Positions 57,759 through 64,000 of a stretch of 64,000 nt of DNA are shown in pieces. Where the stretch lies: contig NZ_JAXLPB010000001.1 of assembly GCF_034321785.1 (NCBI RefSeq), positions 992,001 through 1,056,000 of the forward strand, in the 5' to 3' direction. The stretch comes from Fulvimarina uroteuthidis (lineage in GTDB: Bacteria; Pseudomonadota; Alphaproteobacteria; Rhizobiales; Rhizobiaceae). Each line of letters opens with the position of its first letter. Positions within the stretch are counted from its first letter, which is position 1. The notes below the pieces were generated by a model. The model made no database searches. It had not been told where the DNA came from and saw only the letters and a list, made by a program, of their open reading frames with translations. The position numbers and the translations under genes were made by a program.

Positions 57759-59204
57759 ATGCTCGTCCTCGATCACGATCGCGCCGGCGGCTATTGGGGT
57801 GCCGTCTACGTCTTCGCCGCCGTCAAGGGTCTCCAGGTCGTGATCGACGGTCCGGTCGGCTGCGAGAACCTGCCCGTGACCTCGGTGCTCCATTACACCG
57901 ACGCCCTCCCTCCCCACGAGCTTCCGATCGTCGTCACCGGCCTGTCCGAGGACAATCTCGGCCAGACGGGCACCGAAGGGGCGATGAAGCAGGCCCATTC
58001 GGTGCTCGACCCCAAGCAGCCGGCCGTGGTCGTCACCGGCTCCATCGCCGAGATGATCGGCGGCGGCGTCACGCCCGAAGGCACCAATCTCAAGCGGTTC
58101 CTGCCGCGTACCATCGATGAGGACCAGTGGCAGGCCGCCGATCGCGCCCTGAACTGGCTGTACACGGAATACGGCCCGAAGAAGCGCAAGCCGGCGCCCA
58201 GGGCGGCCGACGCCAGACCCAAGGTCAATATCGTGGGCGCCGCCTACGGCATGTTCAACATGCCGTCCGACCTCGCCGAGATCCGCCGCCTGGTGGAAGG
58301 CATCGGCGCGGAGGTGAACCTTGTCTATCCGCTCGGAAGCCATCTTCGCGACACCGCAAGGCTCGACGATGCCGACGTCAACGTGTGCATGTACCGCGAG
58401 TTCGGCCGCATGCTCTGCGAGACGCTCGCAAAGCCCTATCTCCAGGCACCCGTCGGTCTCCACTCCACCACCGCATTCCTGCGCGCCCTCGGCGAATTGA
58501 CCGGCCTCGATCCCGAGCCCTTCATCGAACGCGAGAAGCACACGACGATCAAGCCGCTGTGGGACCTGTGGCGCTCGGTCACCCAGGATTTCTTCGGCAC
58601 GGCGAGCTTCGGCGTCGTCGCCAACGAGACCTATGCCCGCGGGATCCGTCTCTTCCTCGAGGACGAGATGGGCCTGCCCTGCAAGTTCGCGGTCTCGCGA
58701 AAGGCCGGCGGCAAGACCCTCAACGACGAGGTCCGCGCGAACATCCGGACCCTCAAGCCGCTGATCATCTTCGGCAGCTTCAACGAGCGCATGTACCTTG
58801 CGGAATCCGGCGGACGCTCGACCTTCATTCCGGCGTCCTTTCCGGGCGCCGCGATAAGGCGCGCCACCGGCACCCCCTTCATGGGCTATGCCGGCGCGAC
58901 CTACCTCGTCCAGGACGTGTGCAACGCCCTGTTCGACGCGCTGTTCTTCATCCTGCCGCTCGGCACGGAGATGGACGCGATCCCGCCAACGCCGGCCCGC
59001 GAGAAATCCAGCGTCGGCTGGTCGCGAGCCGCTTCCACGGCGCTCGAGCGCGCCATGGAGAACGAACCGATCCTGACGCGCATCTCGATCGCCAAACGCT
59101 GGCGGGACGAGGCCGAGCGGCGCGCGCTCGCCGAAGATGCGCTCGCCGTCGAGATCCGTCATCTCGACCCGTCGATCCGACACGAAGCGGAGGCGGCCCG
59201 ATGA
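57759..59204 (+). CDS. bchZ: Chlorophyllide a reductase subunit BchZ
   Basis: Beta-type (NifK-like) subunit, 481 residues, catalysing with BchY the ring B reduction. It begins VLDHDRAGGYWGAVYVFAAVKGLQVVIDGPVGCENLPVTSVLHYTDALPPHELPIV, the strongly conserved BchZ start with its cluster Cys, and continues with TGLSEDNLGQTGTEGAM. The ATG follows the bchY stop directly. A short helical C-terminal part (FERMENEPILTRISIAKRWRDEAER-like, PCP_red-type) is also typical. The 3' end overlaps no other gene; pufQ starts 50 bp later. Confidence 0.97.
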   Translation: MLVLDHDRAGGYWGAVYVFAAVKGLQVVIDGPVGCENLPVTSVLHYTDALPPHELPIVVTGLSEDNLGQTGTEGAMKQAHSVLDPKQPAVVVTGSIAEMIGGGVTPEGTNLKRFLPRTIDEDQWQAADRALNWLYTEYGPKKRKPAPRAADARPKVNIVGAAYGMFNMPSDLAEIRRLVEGIGAEVNLVYPLGSHLRDTARLDDADVNVCMYREFGRMLCETLAKPYLQAPVGLHSTTAFLRALGELTGLDPEPFIEREKHTTIKPLWDLWRSVTQDFFGTASFGVVANETYARGIRLFLEDEMGLPCKFAVSRKAGGKTLNDEVRANIRTLKPLIIFGSFNERMYLAESGGRSTFIPASFPGAAIRRATGTPFMGYAGATYLVQDVCNALFDALFFILPLGTEMDAIPPTPAREKSSVGWSRAASTALERAMENEPILTRISIAKRWRDEAERRALAEDALAVEIRHLDPSIRHEAEAAR

Positions 59205-59254
59205 CGCGCCGATGCCTTTCTTCACCCCGTTCCAACATCCAAGGAGGAAATCCG

Positions 59255-59482
59255 ATGAGCCTCGTGACCCGTCATGCGCCCTCGCTCTTTTCGTCAGAGC
59301 GTCGCGAGTACCGGCTGACCTACGCACTCAGCTTCCCGCTCTTCTTCGCGGTGGCTTTGATGTCGCGTTTCCTTCCGGCCTCCATGAGGCCGCTTCCATT
59401 CGAGCGTGGCCGCTTCTTCGCGGTCATGGCCGATGCGCGCCAGACCGCGCATTCGGTCCTGCCCTACGCATTCATGCGCTGA
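59255..59482 (+). CDS. pufQ: PufQ, photosynthetic complex assembly protein
   Basis: A 75-residue protein with one membrane helix (LTYALSFPLFFAVALMSRFLP) and the typical PufQ end ADARQTAHSVLPYAFMR. PufQ is needed for normal bacteriochlorophyll levels and complex formation. The ATG at 59255 has a near-perfect aaggagg (59241-59247). An upstream ATG at 59201, overlapping the bchZ stop, is in frame but lacks a ribosome site. The gene is followed 81 bp later by pufB. Confidence 0.88.
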   Translation: MSLVTRHAPSLFSSERREYRLTYALSFPLFFAVALMSRFLPASMRPLPFERGRFFAVMADARQTAHSVLPYAFMR

Positions 59483-59563
59483 CGCTCGTCCATCCCTTCG
59501 ATCGCGCGCGGCCGGTCGGGCCGCCCGCGAAGAGAAGACACATCGAACAACGGAGAGAAAGGC

Positions 59564-59788
59564 ATGTCCAATACAACGCCTACCGGGTCGGACGCGGGAA
59601 CGCTCACCGGCCTGACCGAGAGGGAAGCGAATGAATTCAATTCGCTCTTCATGAAATCCTTCGCCGGTTTCACCGCCGTCGCGGTTCTCGCACACATCCT
59701 CGTCTGGATGTGGCGCCCGTGGCTCCAGACACCCGAAGTTGCGGCCGGCCTCGATCTGGCTCAGCCGCTTCTGTCGATGCTCAGCTAA
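59564..59788 (+). CDS. pufB: Light-harvesting 1 beta subunit
   Basis: Small LH1 antenna polypeptide, 74 residues. TEREANEFNSLFMKSFAGFTAVAVLAHILVWMWRPWL is the beta signature: the helix carries His44, the axial ligand to bacteriochlorophyll, and ends WxWRPWL. The roughly 12-residue N-terminal and 20-residue C-terminal ends are longer than in Rhodobacter (about 48 residues). Good ribosome site ggagagaaagg. Confidence 0.96.
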   Translation: MSNTTPTGSDAGTLTGLTEREANEFNSLFMKSFAGFTAVAVLAHILVWMWRPWLQTPEVAAGLDLAQPLLSMLS

Positions 59789-59802
59789 GAAAGGCGAATT
59801 CA

Positions 59803-59991
59803 ATGGCACAAGCTTGGTTGCTTTTCGATCCGCGTCGCGTGCTCATCGGCCTCTTCACCTTCCTTCTGGTGTTGGCGCTCCTGATCCACTTCGTCCTCCT
59901 GTCCACGGCCCGTTTCAACTGGCTGGCGAACCCCGCGGTTGAGGGCGTGCGACAGTCCAGCGCGCTGGTGATCGACCACCGGATCGTCTGA
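59803..59991 (+). CDS. pufA: Light-harvesting 1 alpha subunit
   Basis: LH1 alpha polypeptide, 62 residues. WLLFDPRRVLIGLFTFLLVLALLIHFVLLSTARFNWL is the alpha signature with His29 as bacteriochlorophyll ligand and the conserved FNWL after the helix. It starts 14 bp after pufB, with aagaaagg as ribosome site. Confidence 0.96.
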   Translation: MAQAWLLFDPRRVLIGLFTFLLVLALLIHFVLLSTARFNWLANPAVEGVRQSSALVIDHRIV

Positions 59992-60010
59992 GGACGGTCC
60001 GCCCGACGTG

Positions 60011-60041
60011 ACCGGGGGCGTCGATCATCGTCGGCCCCGGG
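60011..60041 (+). other. Hairpin between pufA and pufL
   Basis: ccgggg (60012-60017) pairs with ccccgg (60035-60040) in the 98-bp gap between pufA and pufL, with a less stable inner cgtcg/cgtcg part. In other purple bacteria a hairpin here blocks 3' decay of the pufBA segment, giving more LH1 than reaction centre. Same position, so same role is likely. Confidence 0.6.
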
Positions 60042-60089
60042 TTTCGACCCCAACCACCCGCATGTCACCGCTCTAGGGAGGCAGACGCC

Positions 60090-60929
60090 ATGGCGATGCT
60101 GTCATTTGAAAAGAAATACAGGGTCCGTGGCGGTACGCTCGTCGGCGGCGACCTCTTCGACTTCTGGGTCGGCGCATTTTATGTCGGGTTCTTCGGGGTC
60201 ACCGCGATCTTCTTCGCGCTCCTCGGCTCCCTTCTGATTTTCTACGATATCAGCCAGGGCACCGAAACGAACGTGTTCGCGTTCTCGGTCAACCCGCCCT
60301 CGATCGAGTACGGCCTGGGTCTTGCGCCGCTCGACGAAGGCGGCATCTGGCAGATCGTCACGATCTGCGCGCTCGGCGCGTTCGGATCCTGGATTCTTCG
60401 CGAGATCGAGATCTGCCGCAAGCTGGGCATCGGCTGGCACATTCCGATCGCCTACGCCACGGCCGTGTTCGCCTACGTCTCGCTCGTCGTCATCCGCCCG
60501 CTGCTGCTGGGCGCCTGGGGCCACGGATTTCCCTACGGGATCATGAGCCACCTCGACTGGGTGTCGAATGTCGGCTACCAGTTCCTGCACTTCCACTACA
60601 ATCCGGCACACATGCTGGCGGTGACGTTCTTCTTCACCACGACGATGTTCCTCGGCCTTCACGCCGGCGTCATCCTCGGAGCCGTCAACCCGCCCAAGGG
60701 CGAGCCGGTCAAGTACGGCGAAACCGAAAACGCCTATTTCCGCGATTACATCGCCTATTCGGTCGGGCCCTACGGCATCCACCGCCTGGGCCTGTTCTTC
60801 GCGCTGAACGCCGGATTCTGGAGCGCGGTCTGCATCATCATCTCCGGACCGTTCTGGGATCGCGGATGGCCGTACTTCTATGATTTCTTCCTCCAGACAC
60901 CGGCCGCTATCGGCAATATCTCTTACTGA
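60090..60929 (+). CDS. pufL: Reaction centre L subunit
   Basis: Reaction centre L chain, 279 residues, five transmembrane helices. Conserved residues, shifted by one relative to Rhodobacter: His154 and His174 (NPAHM) for bacteriochlorophylls, His191 (GLHAG) and His231 (GIHRLG) for the non-haem iron. Start MAMLSFEKKYRVRGGTLVGGDLFDFWVG is canonical. The end after the fifth helix, PFWDRGWPYFYDFFLQTPAAIGNISY, has Tyr/Phe where many L chains have Trp. Ribosome site agggagg before the ATG. Confidence 0.97.
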   Translation: MAMLSFEKKYRVRGGTLVGGDLFDFWVGAFYVGFFGVTAIFFALLGSLLIFYDISQGTETNVFAFSVNPPSIEYGLGLAPLDEGGIWQIVTICALGAFGSWILREIEICRKLGIGWHIPIAYATAVFAYVSLVVIRPLLLGAWGHGFPYGIMSHLDWVSNVGYQFLHFHYNPAHMLAVTFFFTTTMFLGLHAGVILGAVNPPKGEPVKYGETENAYFRDYIAYSVGPYGIHRLGLFFALNAGFWSAVCIIISGPFWDRGWPYFYDFFLQTPAAIGNISY

Positions 60930-60941
60930 GGGGGCTCGGAC

Positions 60942-61931
60942 ATGGGTTACTATTCCTCGATTTACTTCCGCTCGCAGATCCGCGGTCCCTTCGATCCCGG
61001 CGTGCCGCTTCCCAAGCACGACCTGCCGCGCATCCAGGAAGCCAAGACGTTCAGCTACTGGCTCGGCACGATCGGCGATCCTCAGCTGGGCCCGCTCTAT
61101 CTCGGATGGTCCGGCGTCCTGTCGCTGGCCTTCGGCTTCATCGCCATCGAGATCATCGGCCTCAACATGTGGGCCTCGGTCGACTGGGACCCTTACGCAT
61201 TCGTGCGCAACATCGCCTTCCTGTCGCTCGATCCGCCGCCGGCCGAATACGGTCTCAACCCGTTCGTTCCGCTGGGTGACGGGGGCTGGTGGATTCTCGC
61301 CGGCTTCTTCCTGACGACATCGATCCTCCTGTGGTGGGTTCGAAGCTACAGCCGGGCCAGGGCGCTCGGGCTTGGAACGCACACCTCCTGGGCGTTCGCC
61401 TCGGCCATCTTCCTCTACCTGTCCCTCGGCCTGTTCCGGCCGATCCTGATGGGGTCATGGTCCGAAGCCGTGCCGTTCGGCCTCATCACCCACCTCAACT
61501 GGACGGCGTCGGTCTCGGTGCTCTACGGCAACTGGTACTACAACCCGTTCCACATGCTTTCGATCGTCTTCCTGTACGGCTCCACCATGCTGTTCGCGAT
61601 GCACGGTGCGACCATTCTGGCGGTCTCCCGTTTCGGCGGCGAGCGGGAAGCGGAGGAAATCGTCGATCGCGGAACGGCGGCGGAACGGGCCGGTCTGTTC
61701 TGGCGCTGGACGATGGGGTTCAACGCCTCCTACGAATCGATCCACCGCTGGGCCTGGTGGTTCGCGGTTCTGACGACCTTCACCGGCGCCATCGGCGTCC
61801 TGCTGACGGGAACCGTCGTCGACAACTGGTACCTTTGGGGTGTCAAGCACGGGATCGCGCCCAGCTATCCGTCGGTCTACCCCGACTTCCCAATTCCTAA
61901 CGACGCCATGCGGGGAGCTGTCGGACAATGA
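60942..61931 (+). CDS. pufM: Reaction centre M subunit
   Basis: Reaction centre M chain, 329 residues with five helices. His204 (NPFHM) ligates the special pair; His221 (AMHGA) and His268 (SIHRW) ligate the iron; ATILAVSRFGGERE is the conserved iron-region segment. There is a C-terminal extension past the last helix ending NDAMRGAVGQ, as in species that bind a PufC cytochrome. It overlaps the pufC start by 4 bp (ATGA). Confidence 0.97.
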   Translation: MGYYSSIYFRSQIRGPFDPGVPLPKHDLPRIQEAKTFSYWLGTIGDPQLGPLYLGWSGVLSLAFGFIAIEIIGLNMWASVDWDPYAFVRNIAFLSLDPPPAEYGLNPFVPLGDGGWWILAGFFLTTSILLWWVRSYSRARALGLGTHTSWAFASAIFLYLSLGLFRPILMGSWSEAVPFGLITHLNWTASVSVLYGNWYYNPFHMLSIVFLYGSTMLFAMHGATILAVSRFGGEREAEEIVDRGTAAERAGLFWRWTMGFNASYESIHRWAWWFAVLTTFTGAIGVLLTGTVVDNWYLWGVKHGIAPSYPSVYPDFPIPNDAMRGAVGQ

Positions 61932-63667
61932 TCGAGAAACGTGAAAAGCGAAAAGCCCCGAAATATCGGGTCGCGCCCATCATCTTCGGAGTGTTCGCAC
62001 TCGCCACGGTCGTCGTCCTCCTTGCCGTCCCGCCCTGGGTCCTGCCGCCGATCAATTCGATCGAGACGGGACCTGCGGCGATCGAGATGGTCCAGTTCAC
62101 GGATGGCGACCGCACGCAGACCTATATCCTCCCCGAGCCGCTGCCGGCAGCCGAGCCCTACGAGGGCGAGCTGAAGGCAAGCGAGGTCTACGAGAACGTC
62201 GAGGTTCTCGGCGAGCTCTCCGAAGGCGAATTCACCCGGCTGATGCTCGCCATCACCGAATGGGTCTCGCCGGAGCAGGGATGCGAATACTGCCACAATA
62301 TCGAGGAGGGCTTCGCCTCCGACAGCCTCTACACCAAGGTGGTGGCGCGCAAGATGCTGGAAATGACGCGGCACATGAACACCAACTGGCCCGAGCATGT
62401 CGCTCCGGCCGGCGTCACCTGCTACACCTGCCATCGCGGCGAGAACGTGCCGGCCCAAAGCTGGTACGACCAGAACGAGCCGGACGGCAGCCAGTTCCTC
62501 GGCAAGCCCCGGCCCTGGTATCTCGAAGCGAAATCGATCCGACAGTTCTTCCCGTCGGTGCCATATGCGAGATATCTGCAGGGCGATCCCGCAAGCGCCC
62601 AGATCCAGTCCAGGGATCCGCTCGTCAATGCCAGCGGAGAGGCGGAAGTCGCCCTCGAACAGACGGCGGAAAACCTCTATCTGTTCATGATGCAGCAATC
62701 GAACGCGCTCGGCGTCAACTGCACCTACTGCCACAACTCGCGCGCCTTCTTCGACTGGTCGCAGTCCACGCCGTTCCGCTGGATCGGCTACTGGGGCATC
62801 CGCATGGTGCGGGATATCAACATCAACTACATCACCACGCTGCAGGAGGTGTTCCCCGCCGAACGCCTCGGACCGTTGGGCGATCCCGCCAAGGTCCACT
62901 GCGGCACCTGCCATCGCGGCGAGCCCCAGCCCCTCAACGGCTACGAGCTGATGCATTCCTACGTGGCGGGCCTGAGCGAGAACGGCGAAGTGCCCGATCC
63001 CGCACCCAAGGAAGCGGTTCTTCTCGGCACGGCGGTTCCCGTGGCCGAAACGGGTCCCGACACCGGCGCGCAGCCCGAGCCGCAGGCCGCTCCCGTCAGC
63101 GAAACGGCGATCGAACAGTCCGTCGTTCCGCAGGAGGATGGCGATGTCGAGTACGAGTCGCAGACCGAGCCGGGCGGGCCCGTCACGGCCCCTGCCATCG
63201 AGGACGCCACCCGAGCCGTTCCCCCGGAAACCGAGGGTGAGGCACAGGCGCCCGGCGGCATTCCGACCGGTGCCGACGCCCCCTCCGGAGCCCCGGCCGA
63301 ACAGCTTGCTCCCGGAACGAGCGTCGACGAGGACGGCTCGACGAACAACGCACCCTCGGCCGGCGATCCCGGCACGGGAACGGGAACGGGCGGCGAGACC
63401 GATAGCGGCGAGGACGCTCTGTCGAACGCCGGCAAGGCGGGCGCCGACGTCGGACAGCCGTCGCCGACCAACGAGGGTTCGACCGAATTCGGTGCCGACG
63501 AATCGACTACGACGGAAGGCACGGAAGGCACGGAAGGCACGGAAGGCACGGAAGGCACGGAAGGGGGAAGCGAGGCGCCTGCGCAAGCGGGCCAGACAGA
63601 ACCGCCGGCCGCCGGACGCAATGCGGGCCGCCCCGCGGTGACGATCGTTCCCCGGCCGTCGAACTGA
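61928..63667 (+). CDS. pufC: Reaction centre tetraheme cytochrome c with long acidic repeat tail
   Basis: Periplasmic cytochrome subunit that re-reduces the special pair. Four CxxCH motifs are present: CEYCH (119-123), CYTCH (165-169), CTYCH (265-269), CGTCH (325-329). The N-terminus has one hydrophobic helix (VAPIIFGVFALATVVVLLAVPPW) and no lipobox Cys, so it is anchored by an uncleaved helix or signal. Known PufC proteins are mostly 320-370 residues; here the fold ends near 350 and about 225 further residues follow, rich in Glu, Pro, Ala, Gly, Thr and with six TEG repeats near the end. The frame is continuous and a strong terminator follows 45 bp later. Confidence 0.96.
   Translation: MIEKREKRKAPKYRVAPIIFGVFALATVVVLLAVPPWVLPPINSIETGPAAIEMVQFTDGDRTQTYILPEPLPAAEPYEGELKASEVYENVEVLGELSEGEFTRLMLAITEWVSPEQGCEYCHNIEEGFASDSLYTKVVARKMLEMTRHMNTNWPEHVAPAGVTCYTCHRGENVPAQSWYDQNEPDGSQFLGKPRPWYLEAKSIRQFFPSVPYARYLQGDPASAQIQSRDPLVNASGEAEVALEQTAENLYLFMMQQSNALGVNCTYCHNSRAFFDWSQSTPFRWIGYWGIRMVRDININYITTLQEVFPAERLGPLGDPAKVHCGTCHRGEPQPLNGYELMHSYVAGLSENGEVPDPAPKEAVLLGTAVPVAETGPDTGAQPEPQAAPVSETAIEQSVVPQEDGDVEYESQTEPGGPVTAPAIEDATRAVPPETEGEAQAPGGIPTGADAPSGAPAEQLAPGTSVDEDGSTNNAPSAGDPGTGTGTGGETDSGEDALSNAGKAGADVGQPSPTNEGSTEFGADESTTTEGTEGTEGTEGTEGTEGGSEAPAQAGQTEPPAAGRNAGRPAVTIVPRPSN
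63512..63564 (+). repeat. pufC: Tandem 9-bp repeat (TEG) in pufC
   Basis: acggaaggc is repeated five times exactly, with a sixth copy ending ggg, coding (TEG)6 in frame. Identical codons in each copy show recent expansion by slippage. Confidence 0.9.
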
Positions 63668-63712
63668 CCGGTCCGGATCGCCGCGGTCGCGTCCGGCCAG
63701 ACCACTGAGAGT

Positions 63713-63742
63713 CCCCGTCGAGCCCGGCTCGGCGGGGCTTTT
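63713..63742 (+). terminator. Intrinsic terminator after pufC
   Basis: ccccgtcgag (63713-63722) pairs with ctcggcgggg (63728-63737) with one T-G wobble around a cccgg loop, followed by ctttt. It ends the puf operon 45 bp past pufC. Confidence 0.88.
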
Positions 63743-64000
63743 CGTTTGGCGATTGGTTTTCCTGCCGCCTTGATCCGGCTCGAGACGATACGGCTTCACG
63801 AAGGTCCCGCCGCCCGGCGAGGATTTTGCGCCAGGGGCGCGTGACCGGCCGGATCGCTTCGTTCGGCGGCACCATGCTTTTTCCCGCTGCGAAATAACTT
63901 GGCAATCCTGCCGTGCAAGACTGTCCGCGCGACCCGGGACGGAGCCCGGCTCGCCCCATGCAATGCGCAACAATGGCCGATCCCATCCGCAGACGAGCCG
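63743..64000. other. Right end of window, no gene assigned
   Basis: The 258 bp after the terminator show no convincing ORF on either strand (the reverse-strand frame through here runs on into the terminator and pufC and looks like a shadow). An AT-richer piece near 63875-63905 may hold a promoter for a gene beyond the window. Confidence 0.35.

Noticed and set aside
59201..59254. Upstream ATG overlapping the bchZ stop as start of pufQ
   Set aside because: In frame, but it has no ribosome site, while the ATG at 59255 follows an almost perfect aaggagg.
61928..63667. pufX considered as the gene after pufM
   Set aside because: The frame after pufM has four CxxCH haem sites and is pufC; no PufX-like small membrane protein follows.
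63507..63986. Reverse-strand ORF of 159 codons after pufC
   Set aside because: It runs through the puf terminator and into pufC in antisense, and shows no recognisable family or start site.

Overview
The window looks like the chromosome of an anoxygenic phototrophic alphaproteobacterium, most likely a purple non-sulfur member of the Hyphomicrobiales (Rhizobiales). This rests on high GC, overlapping bch-puf genes with PpsR/CrtJ-type operators, Rhizobiales-style intergenic palindromes and a ROSE-type RNA thermometer in front of an hsp20 gene. The genus cannot be settled from the sequence alone. No insertion sequence, prophage, CRISPR array or replication origin was seen.

Layout. 1-13 kb: tail of a Lys/Ala-rich low-complexity protein, then envelope and housekeeping genes (GST, uppP, TauE/SafE exporter, NDUFA9-like protein, tRNA-Leu(CAG), acyl-CoA thioesterase, arabinose-5-phosphate isomerase, outer-membrane barrel, galU, lytic transglycosylase, SGNH hydrolase). 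13-21 kb: glutamate synthase, with a GST gene lying between gltB and gltD. 21-24.5 kb: threonine aldolase, hsp20 with its thermometer, and an alpha/beta hydrolase. 24.6-34.5 kb: a tad/cpa type IVc pilus locus, transcribed leftward as pilA-cpaA-cpaB-cpaC-cpaD-cpaE-cpaF-tadB-tadC, with a small secretin-N-domain protein diverging next to pilA. 34.5-46.5 kb: nucleoside salvage (deoB, upp, cdd), a retropepsin-like protease, slyX, DUF2125, ChaC-like and YcgN-like proteins, a class A PBP, a DUF1214/DUF1254 pair, a DUF2336-like protein and a RecD-like helicase.

46.6 kb to the right end is a photosynthesis gene cluster: bchI-bchD-bchO rightward, crtC and crtD leftward, then a rightward run crtF, bchC-bchX-bchY-bchZ, pufQ-pufB-pufA-pufL-pufM-pufC that ends at a strong terminator. 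It encodes Mg-chelatase subunits, chlorophyllide a reductase with the next bacteriochlorophyll enzyme, late spirilloxanthin/spheroidene-type carotenoid steps, LH1, the reaction centre and its tetraheme cytochrome. TGT-N12-ACA operators lie between crtD and crtF and in front of bchC, and an imperfect one lies before bchI. crtE, crtI, crtB and crtA are not in the window.

Points most worth a second look: the roughly 225-residue acidic, TEG-repeat tail on PufC; the crtD/crtC overlap without an obvious crtC start; the ROSE element; a tandem 15-bp repeat that multiplies the gltD stop codon; and a dispersed intergenic element whose edge supplies the stop codons of two unrelated genes.
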